Below the pieces are notes generated by a model. The model searched no databases. It had not been told where the DNA came from and saw only the letters and a program-made list of their open reading frames with translations. 64,000 nucleotides of DNA, from NCBI RefSeq assembly GCF_021917145.1, contig NC_061063.1, positions 4,716,510 through 4,780,509 of the forward strand, read 5' to 3'. This document shows, one piece after another, positions 41,011 to 64,000 of the stretch (position 1 is the stretch's first letter; each line of letters opens with the position of its first letter). The stretch is from Hypomesus transpacificus (Eukaryota; Chordata; Actinopteri; Osmeriformes; Osmeridae). The position numbers and the translations under genes are program-made.

Positions 41011-43437
41011 TCTGACTTGTGTGACAAAGGTTGATTGATTGAGAAATACCAATGTTGACTAACATTTCATAAGGGCTTCTTAAAAGTTCATGATGGAAAT
41101 GATCAAATTCTTCCAACACCCTGTGGCAAAAAATAATTAAAAAAACAGGAATTTGATTAGTCTCTCATGACTCAATTGAGTACTAGATAAACTTGAGTTT
41201 TGACAAATTGTATTCGGAATAAAAAATTATAACTGTAAAATGTGACTTAATAGCAAATTGATATCTATATCATTACAGAACACATTCATTGAATTGACTG
41301 TGCTCTCCTTGATGTATGGGAGAGGAGATGCCTTGAGCTATGCAGCTGCCATATATTGTGGCGTGTTCAGACATAGCGGTGATTGTTAAGGCATTTTCTA
41401 CTGCAGCTACTATGCATCACTGCTATGGCTGTCACTGGACTATCTGTCAATCACAGACATTTTTGTTATTGGTTGGCATTCATTTGTTCATTTGTTTCCA
41501 TTTTGGCCAGATATCCATCTTCTGAAGCCCTGAGATTGGCTTAACAATAAAGGGAGTATTATAAATATAAACTATTATTAATCCCTTTTCACTTTGAGTA
41601 CTAAATAAACTAACTGGCACTATACTGAAAAAAGGTGTTGTATCAGGCAGTTTCAGATGGAGCCATCACATCTTTGACATATGAGTCAAGATCATCTTGC
41701 AAAGTACATTTCAAGTATCAATATATGTTGACCTGACAGTGTATTTTTCCATGAGTGTAATGTCTCCATAGTACAGTATGAGCTGACATGTCTTAATCAA
41801 CCTTCACAAATCTAACACATACCTTGCAGGGCCTCATGGGAGAGGTCTGATCCAGCCGTATGAAGCTGTCATGCCCTCCAGAGCTTCAAGGGCCAAAGAG
41901 AGGTTTCCTCATGTCCCACCTGTGACATGTTTAACAAATGACCCAGGCAGGCATGGCGGGTTCAGGAAAACTACACACCTGCAGGCTACTCATGTAAAGA
42001 CCCAGAGGTATAAAACTGTCTCATGGCTTGGTGCGGTTCCAGATATATGTAGTACTTTGAAGTCACATTTCAGTGCGAGCACTTTTTTATTAGACTGAAC
42101 ACCCAGAGTTCAGGACGGCAAAATGTTGTTTTATAGGTTTGAGGTTCGGAGTAAGATGGATTAGTGCTTGTACATATGAAGGAAACCCCACTGTATCACC
42201 TCCCACTGCAGACCCAGTATTGTGTGCAGAGGATCCGTGTGGAGATTAACTGGTGCCATAGCATGGATGGTTGCCGGTCCAGTTCCCTATACTGGTTACT
42301 TGAAGCATTTATTCAATAAGATACAACCTTCAGAAGGTTCCAGTCAGAACAGATCATTCAGAATGTTCCAGACAGTGTTCTCATGTCAGCAGAATGACTA
42401 GATTTAGAAGTGAAACACCCTAAATGTTAACACATAACCCCCTGGGACATCACTCATCCGTGGCAATGCACACTCATCCTGTAAGGGGATGGTGTGAACG
42501 ACAGCAAAGTGAGAGATAGCCGCTGCAGGATTCCTGCCTGTCATCCCAATGTGTCACTCCTCCCCTGGTTGAGCATGCTTCCACAGCCTTGTTTGTCTTG
42601 CTTTAGCTCAGTCTCATGCTGTTTCTGGCCCCGGAGAGATGGAGCAGGAAGCTCCCTCCAGAATCCCAGCCCAGGCTGGCATTGGAGCGGCCGGCCCGGC
42701 TCTGTTGTTTCAGCACAGCCCTGTCTGCAGACATCCAGGGCAGAGCTCTAACAACAAACGACCCCGTTGCCACCACCGTGCGGAGCCTGGTGTTTTCATG
42801 AAGGCTGTGCAGACATGTTCGGTGTCCATGAACTTCCATACTGTACCGTGACTGCAGGGCTAGTGCCTGGAAGCAGGATTCGTAGGAGTCTTGTCACATG
42901 TTGTATGTCAGTGGCTCCCTCGAGCAACGGATTGTTTATGACTGATAAGTCAGGGTGACATTTTAAGTATTGTAAAAGAGACATAAATTACAAACGCAAC
43001 TTTTGTGTTCCAATGTCAAAACATAGAGGTAATTTGGGTAATTTGACCATTTTAACAGCTAATTATGTAGGTGCAAGTGTCTTTCACAACATGTTGTATG
43101 GTGTTTGCACTAGCTCACACAGCCTTGATGCTACTGTTAGTATTTTAAATACATTTAGTTTGTTCTAAACATCGGTTGTTTTATTCCATCTTTTTATGTC
43201 CTGTTTCTTACATGCCAGTGATTTTCTCCGAACATTTCTGCCTGAGAAAGTCTGCCTTTCTACCTTTCCAGACACATTTGATTAACGGCAGGAATTGGGA
43301 AGAAGACCTTCTCTGGCTTGCCCCAGTGAGTTATGGGAAAGGACGTTTTCACAGTGCCGCTTACCTCAGGGTCCAAACATATCTGTGTATGTATGTGACT
43401 GAATTGTCTTAAGTCCGTCGTTTATTTCTTTACTTAC

Positions 43438-43548
43438 ATTGATTATAAGTTGCTGTCCCTGAGGTCCACAGGTAATCCCAACAGATATGGATCTCCTCTC
43501 TCTGTGCTTCAGTCCGTCCCCAGCAGCCTCTGACCTGCTTGTACTCAT
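43438..43548 (-). CDS. Candidate orphan coding exon (unrecognised)
   Basis: A minus-strand ATG opens 37 codons, starting MSTSRSEAAGDG and ending GPQGQQLIIN, that run exactly into a strong donor (GTAAGTA) in phase 0. I do not recognise the peptide and found no matching downstream exon. It could be a first exon of a small unknown gene or a chance combination. Reading continues past the donor for 23 more codons to a stop. Confidence 0.2.
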
Positions 43549-44339
43549 GTTCCGTTCCTGTCTGAGGTCTTCACTCCATTAGTCATTTTTACTGCCTTCT
43601 TGCCCCCATCTGATTTTTGTGGCCTGTCAGTAGGACCGGTATTTGACTCAAAGGATCATGGGATCATGGTAAGAAGTTGATCATTCTCATATTTTTGTAC
43701 TTGTATCATATGAGTTGACCCCCATAGTGAAAAAGTGCTCACCAAACATTCTACAAAGAATTCAGGCATCATAAAAAATAGTACAGGTTTGCAGGAATCG
43801 GGGTGGAGCAGGGGTGACGGAGGATCTCATCGTTCTGGATCCAATTACATCCCACGTTCACGAATATATACTAGTAAAATACAGTGAAAAGAGTCGGATG
43901 AAAGTAATACAATTGCAAAAAATAGTTTTTGGCTATACTACAAAGCCAACATCATAATTTGCAACTAAATAGTATGCTTATTACCATGATGATAATAATA
44001 ATTTCAAAATGAAAACAATTATTTATACACAACTTGTGCAACCCATTCATTATTTATTGTAATTATTTAATGAAATGTTTTAATTTAAGCAAAGTTCACA
44101 GTTAATGAGCATGCACCATAGTCACCATAGTTCATTGCTATTTTCCCTTTCCCAGTTTTAAGCTCAAGAAAAAGTTTTAACGATTTGTTCACAGGTGTTT
44201 TTTGTTTAAGCTATGAAAAGCACCATAATATATCCTATACTGATGGGAAGTCCGACCTTTTGATTTATAAAGTGATCGTGTTGGCCTGGCTTTCCTGCCA
44301 CTTGAGGCCTTGTCCTATCCCAAAGCGGTGCTGAAGTGC

Positions 44340-44504
44340 GCTTCATGAATATTCAGGAGAGCGAGAGCAGCGCCCCGGTTCAGGTTTTGAATTGAACGAT
44401 GTCGAGCAGCGTTTCCACCTTGCTTAGTAGGAATATACTGGGAGAAAAGAGCTTCTGGATTTTATTATTCAAGGAAAAGGGTTTTCTAGACGCGTTCAAT
44501 TAAG
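44340..44504 (+). other. Possible noncoding first exon of col28a1
   Basis: A GC-richer patch ends in an AATTAAG|GTAACG donor at 44504, about 780 bp before the coding exon's acceptor at 45280. The coding exon begins with an AG acceptor and 25 bases of 5' UTR, so an upstream noncoding exon must exist. This is the most plausible location I see, but the start is not defined. Confidence 0.3.
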
Positions 44505-45305
44505 GTAACGTTTTTATTCATTCATGTTTCCTTTGATTGTCGTTTCAGGTTTTAAAGATAAAATCTTCAGCATTTAAAGTTTGAGAAAAATATTGAGCAT
44601 TTGTAATCTCTTTCGCGTTGACCGTATTGTGTGAAATATCCGTATGCTTTATATTTATTCTTCTTTACATCTGTTAAAATGTTAGACAATCTTGCAAGCT
44701 CACTTAAAAATGGAACAGGTATGGTAAGGATGTGTGTGCTTCATAGAAACTGCATATCATGTTTTTTGTGTATTGCAGCAATATAAAGAAAGTAGCTTAT
44801 TTGTGCTGCTCATTAACATTTGAACATGTTACACATTTACAATGATCACATTCCCAAAAGCAGATGTTTAAAAAAAATATATATAAGGGATACCTTACAT
44901 ATAAAAAGTATCTATAGTAACATTTTAGCCAACTATTCTGTGACCGGGACTATTGCTGAATATAAGAAGACATGTAATTGTCTCAGGAAGTTAAACCATC
45001 AACACTTTATATATTTTTTTGCAGTAAAAATGAAAGAAGAAAAATCAGTGTCATTATAAAGCATTTGTTGTGGTGCTGTCTCCCCCTAGTGTACATAGGA
45101 GTCACATCAGACTGTTGTGGATGGTGAAGGGTGGACACTGCATTACTACACTTAATGATTTCAGAGGTTCAATTTATACTTTAACAGGTGGGTAAATGCT
45201 GTTCTGACGCATTGTACTTTACTGTTCTGTACTGGACTGTGCTCTGCTGTGGTTGACTCTACTTGTGTGTTTGCCTCCAGGCTAATTTCGACCAGAGCAG
45301 GAAGC

Positions 45306-56954
<11,649 letters not shown>

Positions 56955-57858
56955 CAGACACTGTGCTGAGATAAGGGAGGTGTGCAAAACCAACACATCA
57001 GCCCAACATCGTCAGAGCAGATCAGAAGGATGTACTGACTAGACATGCTTATCAATCAGCGTTTGACACACGCTCCAGCAGGTGACAGGAAATCTCCAGG
57101 AACAAACCCACGCTGTGGCCAAGGAAACATCAAAGGCAAAGCCAACAGCAAAGGCCCTGTGCACTGTCTTCGTGTGCCATCTTTGTTATGTAGTCTGTGG
57201 ACCAACTCCCCAAGTAAAATGTCTATTCTGTCTGTTTATATGTTGCAGTGTTTATACTTCAACTTAGGATATATATAAAAATATATAAATGTCATCTATC
57301 ATAGTCTATTTGGTAATATTGTCCTGGTGCATTAAAAGACACATTAAATATTGATATTGTCAGCAATATTTACAGTAAATATATACTTTTGTTCAATTAG
57401 CCACCTAACCTTTTGTAAACATCTGCAAATGACCTTATCTACGGCCAAGTCATCTTTTGTAAATTCCTATTACAAACAAAACCTGCAAATGCTGCTTTGT
57501 TCTTTTGTTTACATTTATGATTATGACATGGTCTTTTGTAATATGCACACAAAACTAAGTTACTTTGATACTTCAAAAAGACTGTGAACTTAAAACAGAT
57601 CTGTGTGTTCTCAACTACCATTTCTCTAGATTGTAACTAATACCCTAGTAGGTTAGCAAACTGAATGTAAGTACATAAGCATTTTTTTTTCTAGACCTTC
57701 AAAAAGTTCTGCAGGAAACAATTCAAAAATATTAATTTCTGACACTGTATGTTGTAGAAAACAAACACTTGACTGTAAAACATATAAAATACTGTTTAAC
57801 CTTGTACAACAGAAGGAAAAGTAAAACCAGACATGTTGCATTTCATACCACAATTAAC

Positions 57859-57865
57859 TTTTATT
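57859..57865 (-). terminator. Polyadenylation signal of c1galt1
   Basis: TTTTATT on the plus strand gives AATAAAA on the minus strand, about 160 bp past the c1galt1 stop at 58023. It is the nearest canonical signal. col28a1 and c1galt1 converge; their stops are 1.07 kb apart. Confidence 0.6.
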
Positions 57866-58022
57866 AAATAATACAATGTACAAAAATAGACTTGACTTAA
57901 TCATTCATAACAGATGTGACAACAATAAATAGCTCAAGAACAACTATGAGACACAGGAGGTCTGGGGTCTATTGCAAACCTGCAGCATATAGCAAATTGT
58001 TGTTGTAGTGTAACCATTATAG

Positions 58023-59510
58023 CTAGTGGATACTGGTTACATTGGAAACAAGGCTCCGTTGAGTAGTTTCATTAGGATTATATCTGTACTTGTACCCATA
58101 GGGACGCAGGTGGTAGGTTAAGTATTCCAGGGTGTACATCTGTAATGGGTAAATGTAGTGAAATGACACCACAAAGTCTGAGCAGCAATCAGGGCCCTGG
58201 AAGCAGAAATAAATGCTTGTTTCAGTACATTTATGTGTGTATGGCTATATTGTTAACTTGAAATATTGTCAGTATAGAATGAGATGGGCAGTTAGTCAAT
58301 GACAGGATACATGAAAGTTGACACAAAATCATATTTCGAAATGTTTATCATCTTTACAGCAAAAGAGTAAAAATACATCTGGCAGGGTATATTATAGTAA
58401 TCTCCTTACTTCTCTTGGAGTGTAGTATTCATAGAGGAGATGCATTGGTCGTTCTCTGGGTGGTTGTCTGATCAGGTAGTGGTCTGGCGGGTACGGGTGA
58501 AACGTATGTCTTCCTCTCCCATCTCTGGAGTCCCCAGGTTCCACCTTCATGATCTCCATGCATTTTCCCAAAGCCACGTCCTCAAGGGTGGAGCTGTGAG
58601 AACATTTCCCTCTCTGGAAGCCATCTATAAACCGCCGGAGAGCCTCCTTGCTAAGGACATAGCCCGCACCCCCACTCATGTACCCTTGCTGGATGAATGG
58701 GGTAAACCTTCGGCCAAGGTACACTGGCTCTTCTGGGTTGTATTTGGACAGGGTGTGGCGAAGATTCTCCATGACAACATAGGTGTCGTCGTCTGCTTTC
58801 AAGAACCAGTCTGCTTCATCAAAGTGGTGCTGATGGATGTACTGGAAGGCTCTGATGGTTTTCCAGTACAGCTGCTCCCTTCCCTCACTCACATTCAAGC
58901 CAACTGTGGGGAAGTCTGTCTCCACCGAGCTCATGTACAGAATTTTGTTACAGCGCTTCGCCCATGTGGCACGGACGTGCTTGGTCCTGGACTCTAGATT
59001 ATTGGGTCCTGTCATGATCCAGCACAGCAGTCGTGTCGTCTTGGAGAGATTGACTGCCACACTTCGGTCCTTTACTGAAAAGTATTGGAGAAAATGTGGT
59101 CAAATGGCCAGTAATAAAAGGAACATAATCAAGCCTATATTTAAACTGTCACCAACCTGTATCAACGTTGCCGGGTTGACAGTGACAAGTAGCGGATTCT
59201 TGAAATACTAGTATGGCCAGTATGGTGTATGCTAGTATGGTGAAGTTTTAACATCGGATCATCTTGACATAACTTGACGTGCCGCTAACAGACTACAGAC
59301 TTTTTTGAGAAGGCACAAATCATCAAGGTTCTCGTGACCCCACATACCTGAATGAATAGGACGAAGGACATGGCTCCTGTCTCCCACATCACCAGACAGC
59401 TTCCCAAAAGTGGACAGAGACCGCGCGGACCAAGAGTTTGAATAAGAGAGCCATCTGAAGGACAGGATCCCAATCCACACTCCAGACACAAAGAAGAGTG
59501 GTGACTTCAT
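58023..59510 (-). CDS. c1galt1: Core 1 beta-1,3-galactosyltransferase (T-synthase, C1GALT1)
   Basis: Three coding exons on the minus strand, 59510-59348, 59074-58410 and 58196-58023, join in frame to 1002 bp, 333 residues plus stop (human 363). The enzyme adds galactose to GalNAc-Ser/Thr, making the core-1 O-glycan (T antigen) in the Golgi. It is a type II membrane protein: the short N-terminus [18 protein letters not shown] supplies the anchor, followed by a Ser-rich stem. The GT31 core shows [36 protein letters not shown] (metal-binding DDD at about residues 149-151), [11 protein letters not shown] and [11 protein letters not shown]. The C-terminus has [11 protein letters not shown] and [17 protein letters not shown] 5' noncoding exon ending in a donor near 59635 supports the start at 59510. 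Teleosts have more than one C1GALT1 paralogue; I cannot say which this is. Confidence 0.94.
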
Positions 59511-60183
59511 GCCCTCCTTTGGAGACTTGACACTGTTATTGACAATATGCAGATCATCCACAGTACACAAAGAATAAAGAACAAAACCGACAAATTTAAA
59601 ACATAGTATGTTTCCTTGAGATAGATAGTCTTACCTGTTCACTCAAATGGGTTTAAAAAAAGTTTTGCCTTGTGGTTGCCCTGGTGAGTGTCGTGGAAAA
59701 TCTGAAGACAGTGTTCTCGAATAATCAGGATGCCGGATTAATACATAGGGATTTATTCTGTAACATACATTACTTAACAGAGCGCTCTGGGATCGATCCA
59801 CTGGAGGACACGTAAAGCAAACTGTCATTCAGCCGAGTGATATGGACTCCAAAACGCACAAAGTTTTGTAATGACTCACAACATCAGGTTTATCTGGAAT
59901 CAGTCGTTATGTTTCATAACCTGTTTTCTGGAATGCCCATATGGTCTTTATAAACAATTGTTCATCTAAAAAACCAACACATTGTTCTCCATAATGGACT
60001 GTATATAACAAAAGGTCTCAACAGCAAAAGGTCCAATAGCTGCTTCATTAGCACCTTACTGTAAGTCTCCAACTGACCCTTTCAAGAACTTCCTCCTGAG
60101 GTCCCCATTGTATCAATGATCTTAGATAGAAGTCCATACAAGATGCCCCACCCATCCAAGGATCAAGAGCCTGCACCTGTTGC

Positions 60184-60461
60184 CAGGGGCGGATCTAGAG
60201 ATTTTCCATTTGGGGTGGCAATGTGGTGGCAGAAGGGCATTGTGGGGTGGCTTCCTGGAGTTGAATCAAAACCCAAAGTAGGGGGGTACGCTATTCCCTA
60301 CGGTAAACTATTAGGCTATAACATTGTAGTTTAAATTAAACACTAATGTTAATATCATTTATTGAAATGTTCTGTAATGTACAAATAATATTTTTACATG
60401 GGAAGTATTTTTTATTGGGGTGGCAGCTGCCACCCCTTGCCACCCCTTAGATCCGCCACAG
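60184..60461. mobile_element. Short hAT-type MITE
   Basis: A 278-bp element flanked by a perfect 8-bp repeat CCTGTTGC (60176-60183 and 60462-60469). The ends CAGGGGCGGATCTAG and, reverse-complemented, CTGTGGCGGATCTAAG are inverted repeats. Inside are GGGGTGGCA motifs near both ends and AT-rich middle sequence; there is no coding capacity. It lies between c1galt1 and sdhaf3. Confidence 0.85.
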
Positions 60462-60778
60462 CCTGTTGCTCCAACTCCTTTCATGACACAGTAGGTGTCC
60501 TTAACAATAGACATAAAAACCATTGCAAGTCAAATCACTCTTGAAACCCACATCAATTCATTTACATGAGACATCACCATGCGGAGTAAGGTGTGATGAG
60601 CGTGAGCGCACTCTGCTGGAGGTGAGTTGTATAGCAAGGTGCTGCCCCATATCAAGGTTGACAGGATTATCCACTCTCACCAGAAGATGACATGTATTTT
60701 GTGATGTAGAATAGCCATTTCTAGAGGCACTTCGTTGTGTAAATATTTTATAAATTAAATTATCTAGTTGAACTAGAA

Positions 60779-61040
60779 CAGTCTTTCCCAACTTTTTTTC
60801 AGTCATGGCACCTCAACAAAAGTTTCAAAATGTTGTGACACCCCCTCACCCCACCCCCCATGTAAAAAGCAGTGAGTGGCTTTCACATGTGTGTCTAGCG
60901 CTCTGACTGCTAATGAATCGAACATTTGCCAGGAGCTGAGCGTGCCCATTAATGTCAGTCGACTCATCCAGCTGCAAGAATTTTTTTTTTTTCAAAACCA
61001 CATTTTCAAAGTCTGAAGACATTTCATCACATCAGTATGC
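60779..61040 (-). pseudogene. Relic of a hAT (ZBED5-like) transposase
   Basis: Reading the minus strand from about 60981 gives LQLDESTDINGHAQLLANVR, followed by FISSQSA. This strongly resembles the LQxDESTD...AQLLxxVRF block of hAT-derived ZBED5-like proteins. Upstream on the same strand a T-rich/A-rich slip (12-13 T on plus near 60980-60992) breaks the frame. The end at 60779 (CAGTCTTTCCCAAC) resembles a hAT terminus. Most of the transposase is missing, so this is a dead, internally deleted copy. Confidence 0.6.
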
Positions 61041-61346
61041 CCATACATTTTTATCTATGGGACCGCCGCTGGAGGGCAGTATAAAAATACTTGAAGGTTT
61101 AAACCACGTCCAAGGCGAACGATAAAGAAGACAATTTCCTGGGTAAACAAGGGCACACGTTTTAGATAACTGTCATTGTAGCTTCGTGCTAGATATAATG
61201 CTTGCAGATATGTACTGTTAAAATCAGTGTTCAATTTTGATTTTCCAAGTCTTGCCTCGTAGGATTTGAAAGGTCGAACGTTAAGTCTTACAAGTTTAAT
61301 TTCGCTACCTTCAGTAGTTGTCACAAACTAGGTAGGCTACTGTAGA

Positions 61347-61523
61347 ATGGCAAATCTTGCCCACGTATCTAGAGTCCGTACTTTATACAAGAGGATTCTA
61401 CTCTTGCATCGATTTATGCCAATAGACCTTAGAGCACTCGGAGACCAATATGTAAAAGACGAATTTAGAAGGCATAAAATGGCATCTCCCGACGAAGTCA
61501 AATACTTTATGCGAGAATGGGAG
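61347..61523 (+). CDS. sdhaf3: Succinate dehydrogenase assembly factor 3, first exon (partial)
   Basis: Fifty-nine codons starting [20 protein letters not shown] and containing [14 protein letters not shown], then ending MREWE at a GTAAGA donor. This matches the N-terminal half of SDHAF3 (ACN9 in yeast), a small LYR-like mitochondrial matrix protein that helps mature the iron-sulfur subunit of complex II. Human SDHAF3 is 125 residues in two exons split at this same WE|V point. The second exon is not found before the window end, consistent with the very long intron in human, so the gene is cut by the window edge rather than broken. Confidence 0.93.
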
Positions 61524-64000
61524 GTAAGAGAAATCAGTCGTTAAATCATGAGTTGACAAGTAACATTACCGAACTGTAGGTTCTCTACTATGCTTGACTG
61601 CCTGTGCTGTTGAGGCAACACTTTTGACTTAATGCTGATCAATTTAAGCTTAAGCTGATGTCAGTATAGAATGAGACATCCTTAACTGTCAAGGATTTAC
61701 AAATGTTTTGAGGATTGAGTTGCTGTTTCAATTCAACGCCACGCGATGGCAGATTTGGCTCTTAATGTACCAAGCCCACAGAAGCAGCAGCCAGGACATT
61801 TCAGAGCAGCCGCTTCCACAGGAAACCGTTACATTATTACACATTGCATACAGAAGTATGAAATCGATCTTTACATTTCAGATGTCTTCAAAAAATCATT
61901 TATCAAATGGACAAAGCCAGGTGAACCAGAGTTTTGTATGCATAGCCTAGTTGTTCTGTTGGAGCAATACATTGAATATTAAGTTATTGTCTCTACCATC
62001 TGCAGGTGTAGCCTACACAATTAGTTTAAGCATATCCAAGCCTCCTTCATGCCGATCCTCTGGGAGAATGTCAAAGTCTTAGTCTATTTTATGTGGTTTC
62101 AGCGGAAAAGTGAACTTCCCATTAAGTTGCCTGTGTGCACTGGCAAATGAACACCATGAAACAGTGCAACACTTGAAATGGCATTCATCAGTCACAAGTT
62201 CTGAAACTGATGAAATAGCCTAAACCTAGACACATTCAGACTGACAATGGTGTTGTTTTGGCATCCAATAATGCAGGTTTATCTGATCTGAAAACTGCAG
62301 CCCATTGTAGATTTTAAAAACTCTGTTACCTCAAGATGACTTCATACAGGGGACTGTAATTATAGATCCACAACCCTGTAAACATGTCAACTATTTGTTA
62401 CATTTGAGTAACAGTGATCAATGTATTACTATGGTAAGACATTTATCCAGGAAAGGTGTTGAGGGGCAATGAGGAACAGACACTCTCCCAACCTGATTAT
62501 GGATTCCAGGCCATGGAAAATTACCCACCTGCTGGTAATTACTCTAATTAAGTGGATAGTGATTACAGCTGGATTCCAGTACCTTGCATTTGTCTGTGCC
62601 TGCAGCTGCTGTGACAGCAGGGTACAAGAACCCACCCTGTGAGGAGAATCTCCTCTCTTTTTACCTATGTGTCCATCACACACCTCAACCACTTCAAACT
62701 TTCCCATCAGTCGAAGTAGTCGGCTTACTTCTCAGATCATGTTTGAAGACCAAACCTGTGTCATTAACAGGCTTTCTGGGAGGGTGTACAGTCCACATAA
62801 AATTATACCCTGGCAAAGAGTGTGCACTGTTGAGAAGAGGGATCAAAGACGAGATGTCCGCAATGCTTTTAACAATGTAGCATAAGCAAGGCTTGTGAAG
62901 GAGGCAAATGGATTGGACTAAAACCAAGGAGCATCTCGCTCTCTCTTCCTGTTCTGCTCTCCACGCGTCCTCCGTTCATTGAGGAGTCGGTGAATCACCA
63001 CTCCGTCTTGGGTTCCAGCTGCCTGTGGAGGGTATGGAGGGGCGGCAGAGGCACGAGCAGACGGGGGCCGAGACTCCCAATTTGATTACAAGCACTGACT
63101 GTTCAGTGTAATCCAGTTACTCCAGAGGGCCCCTGGGACTTCTCCGATCCTTATAAATCGGCAGCATCGAGACAGACAAGCTCTCCCCCGAGAGAGCTAG
63201 AAGGGGAGGTGGAGAAGGACAGATGCAGAGAGAAAGGGGATCCTTTGAAGCACTGGCCGAGAGGGGGAGGGGGGGGGGGGGGCTAGACTGTTACCAAGAG
63301 GGGTAAAACTGTTGAGGGGGGGTGGAAAAGCAAGGGGTTATTAGCTGATGGGCAGAAGTTGGGCCTCGAGTCAGTGGGAGGTCTTGACATGGAGCACCAT
63401 GTTTGCCTTCCCCTTCTAATCCTGTGTGATTGCAGCCTTGCTGCCTGATCAGGGGAGTACTTTAACCATATTGCTTTAGAAGGATTCTGGGGTTGTGAGT
63501 GGGTTACTGTGGGGGTGTATGAGAGAAATCTGAACCCGACATGTTGGAGCGGTGGAGACGGCAGGGCTGCGGAGCCCCTTCAGAGGGTTGGCTTACATTT
63601 TAGTTTGTTTCTGGGGGGGAAAAGTGAAAGTAAATCTGTAAGACATTGATGTTTTGTTCTAGTTTGTTTGCTGAGCAAACTCCGGAGAGATTTTACCAGT
63701 GGTTCAGCTCAAGACAACTCTTGTCTCCCAGAAAATATTATCCCTTGGCAAATGCTCCAAATAATTACATTATGGACAAGAGAAACCCTTTCAGACAAAT
63801 GGGTTGCTATTACTTGTGTTGAACCGGTTCCAACTATGCGAGGTAATAAGAGATTTTTCCTAAATGGAAGGACATGGTGCTTTATAATACTTGTTCTAAC
63901 CTGGGATCTTTTTATGAATGAATATGAATGGAATATTTTTGGCTATGTTCCTGTCTTGATTTATGAGTGGCTTTGAAGCATCTGACAGATCTTGTACTAT
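61524..64000. other. sdhaf3 intron 1 (left part), no exon seen
   Basis: No exon matching the C-terminal half of SDHAF3 was found. Short frames at 61746-61982 and 63668-63976 have no recognisable domain. The stretch includes GC-balanced segments (about 62940-63240) and a G run at 63269-63282. Confidence 0.5.

Larger units (their letters stand above)
41011..45280. other. Intergenic stretch between rpa3 and col28a1
   Basis: I find no gene here that I can name. Human MIOS lies at this position, but no WD-repeat or zinc-ribbon exon is visible. One small minus-strand frame at 43438-43548 ends at a good splice donor and is listed as a candidate. A possible noncoding first exon of col28a1 ends near 44504. 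Confidence 0.5.

Noticed and set aside
40620-41119. Three long overlapping minus-strand ORFs (134-162 codons) encoding a 19-residue repeat
   Set aside because: They are the three frames of a 19-bp minisatellite that lacks stop codons; no start context, splice site or domain supports a gene.
61708-61982. Candidate second exon of sdhaf3
   Set aside because: The peptide does not match the C-terminal half of SDHAF3 and lacks a fitting acceptor.
63668-63976. 102-codon plus ORF near the window end
   Set aside because: AT-rich, no recognisable domain, no splice context; probably intronic chance frame.

Overview
The window is vertebrate nuclear DNA, almost certainly from a teleost fish. The genes are split by GT-AG introns, dinucleotide microsatellites are frequent, there is an IR/DR-type Tc1 transposon, and there are several short DNA transposons of kinds common in fish. 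Gene order matches the vertebrate block known in human as GLCCI1-UMAD1-RPA3-(MIOS)-COL28A1-C1GALT1, followed by SDHAF3. I cannot name the species. All gene calls come from translating exons and recognising the families; no search was run.

Layout. 1-13.2 kb: no gene supported; noncoding sequence plus a 746-bp hAT element carrying a small BED zinc-finger ORF. 13.2-28.6 kb (minus): glcci1, eight coding exons that join in frame to about 512 residues. Its 7.7-kb first intron holds a 16/48-bp minisatellite, a 163-bp tandem duplication and a Tc1-like transposon with an uninterrupted transposase. 30.9-38.9 kb (minus): umad1, three coding exons (147 residues); its second intron carries two adjacent DNA transposons. 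39.4-40.3 kb (plus): rpa3, four exons (122 residues), head-to-head with umad1, followed by a 19-bp minisatellite. 40.3-45.3 kb: no gene supported; human MIOS lies at this place but I see none here. 45.3-57 kb (plus): col28a1, a complete collagen XXVIII gene (signal peptide, VWA, about 542-residue interrupted triple helix in 26 small exons, VWA, Kunitz). 58.0-59.6 kb (minus): c1galt1, three coding exons (333 residues), convergent with col28a1. 60.2-61.0 kb: a hAT-type MITE and a relic of a hAT transposase. 61.3 kb (plus): first exon of sdhaf3; the second exon is not in the window.

The genes share no pathway. They are neighbours by ancestral synteny: a glucocorticoid-induced transcript product, an ESCRT-associated UMA protein, the small RPA subunit, a matrix collagen, the core-1 O-glycan synthase and a succinate dehydrogenase assembly factor. 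I found no wholly new biological system. The items most worth a second look are the degenerate MIDAS of the first collagen VWA domain, the 23-residue exon module with one fixed helix interruption, a 72-bp in-frame intron in col28a1, the hAT element keeping only an intact BED finger, the intact Tc1 copy, and the missing mios.
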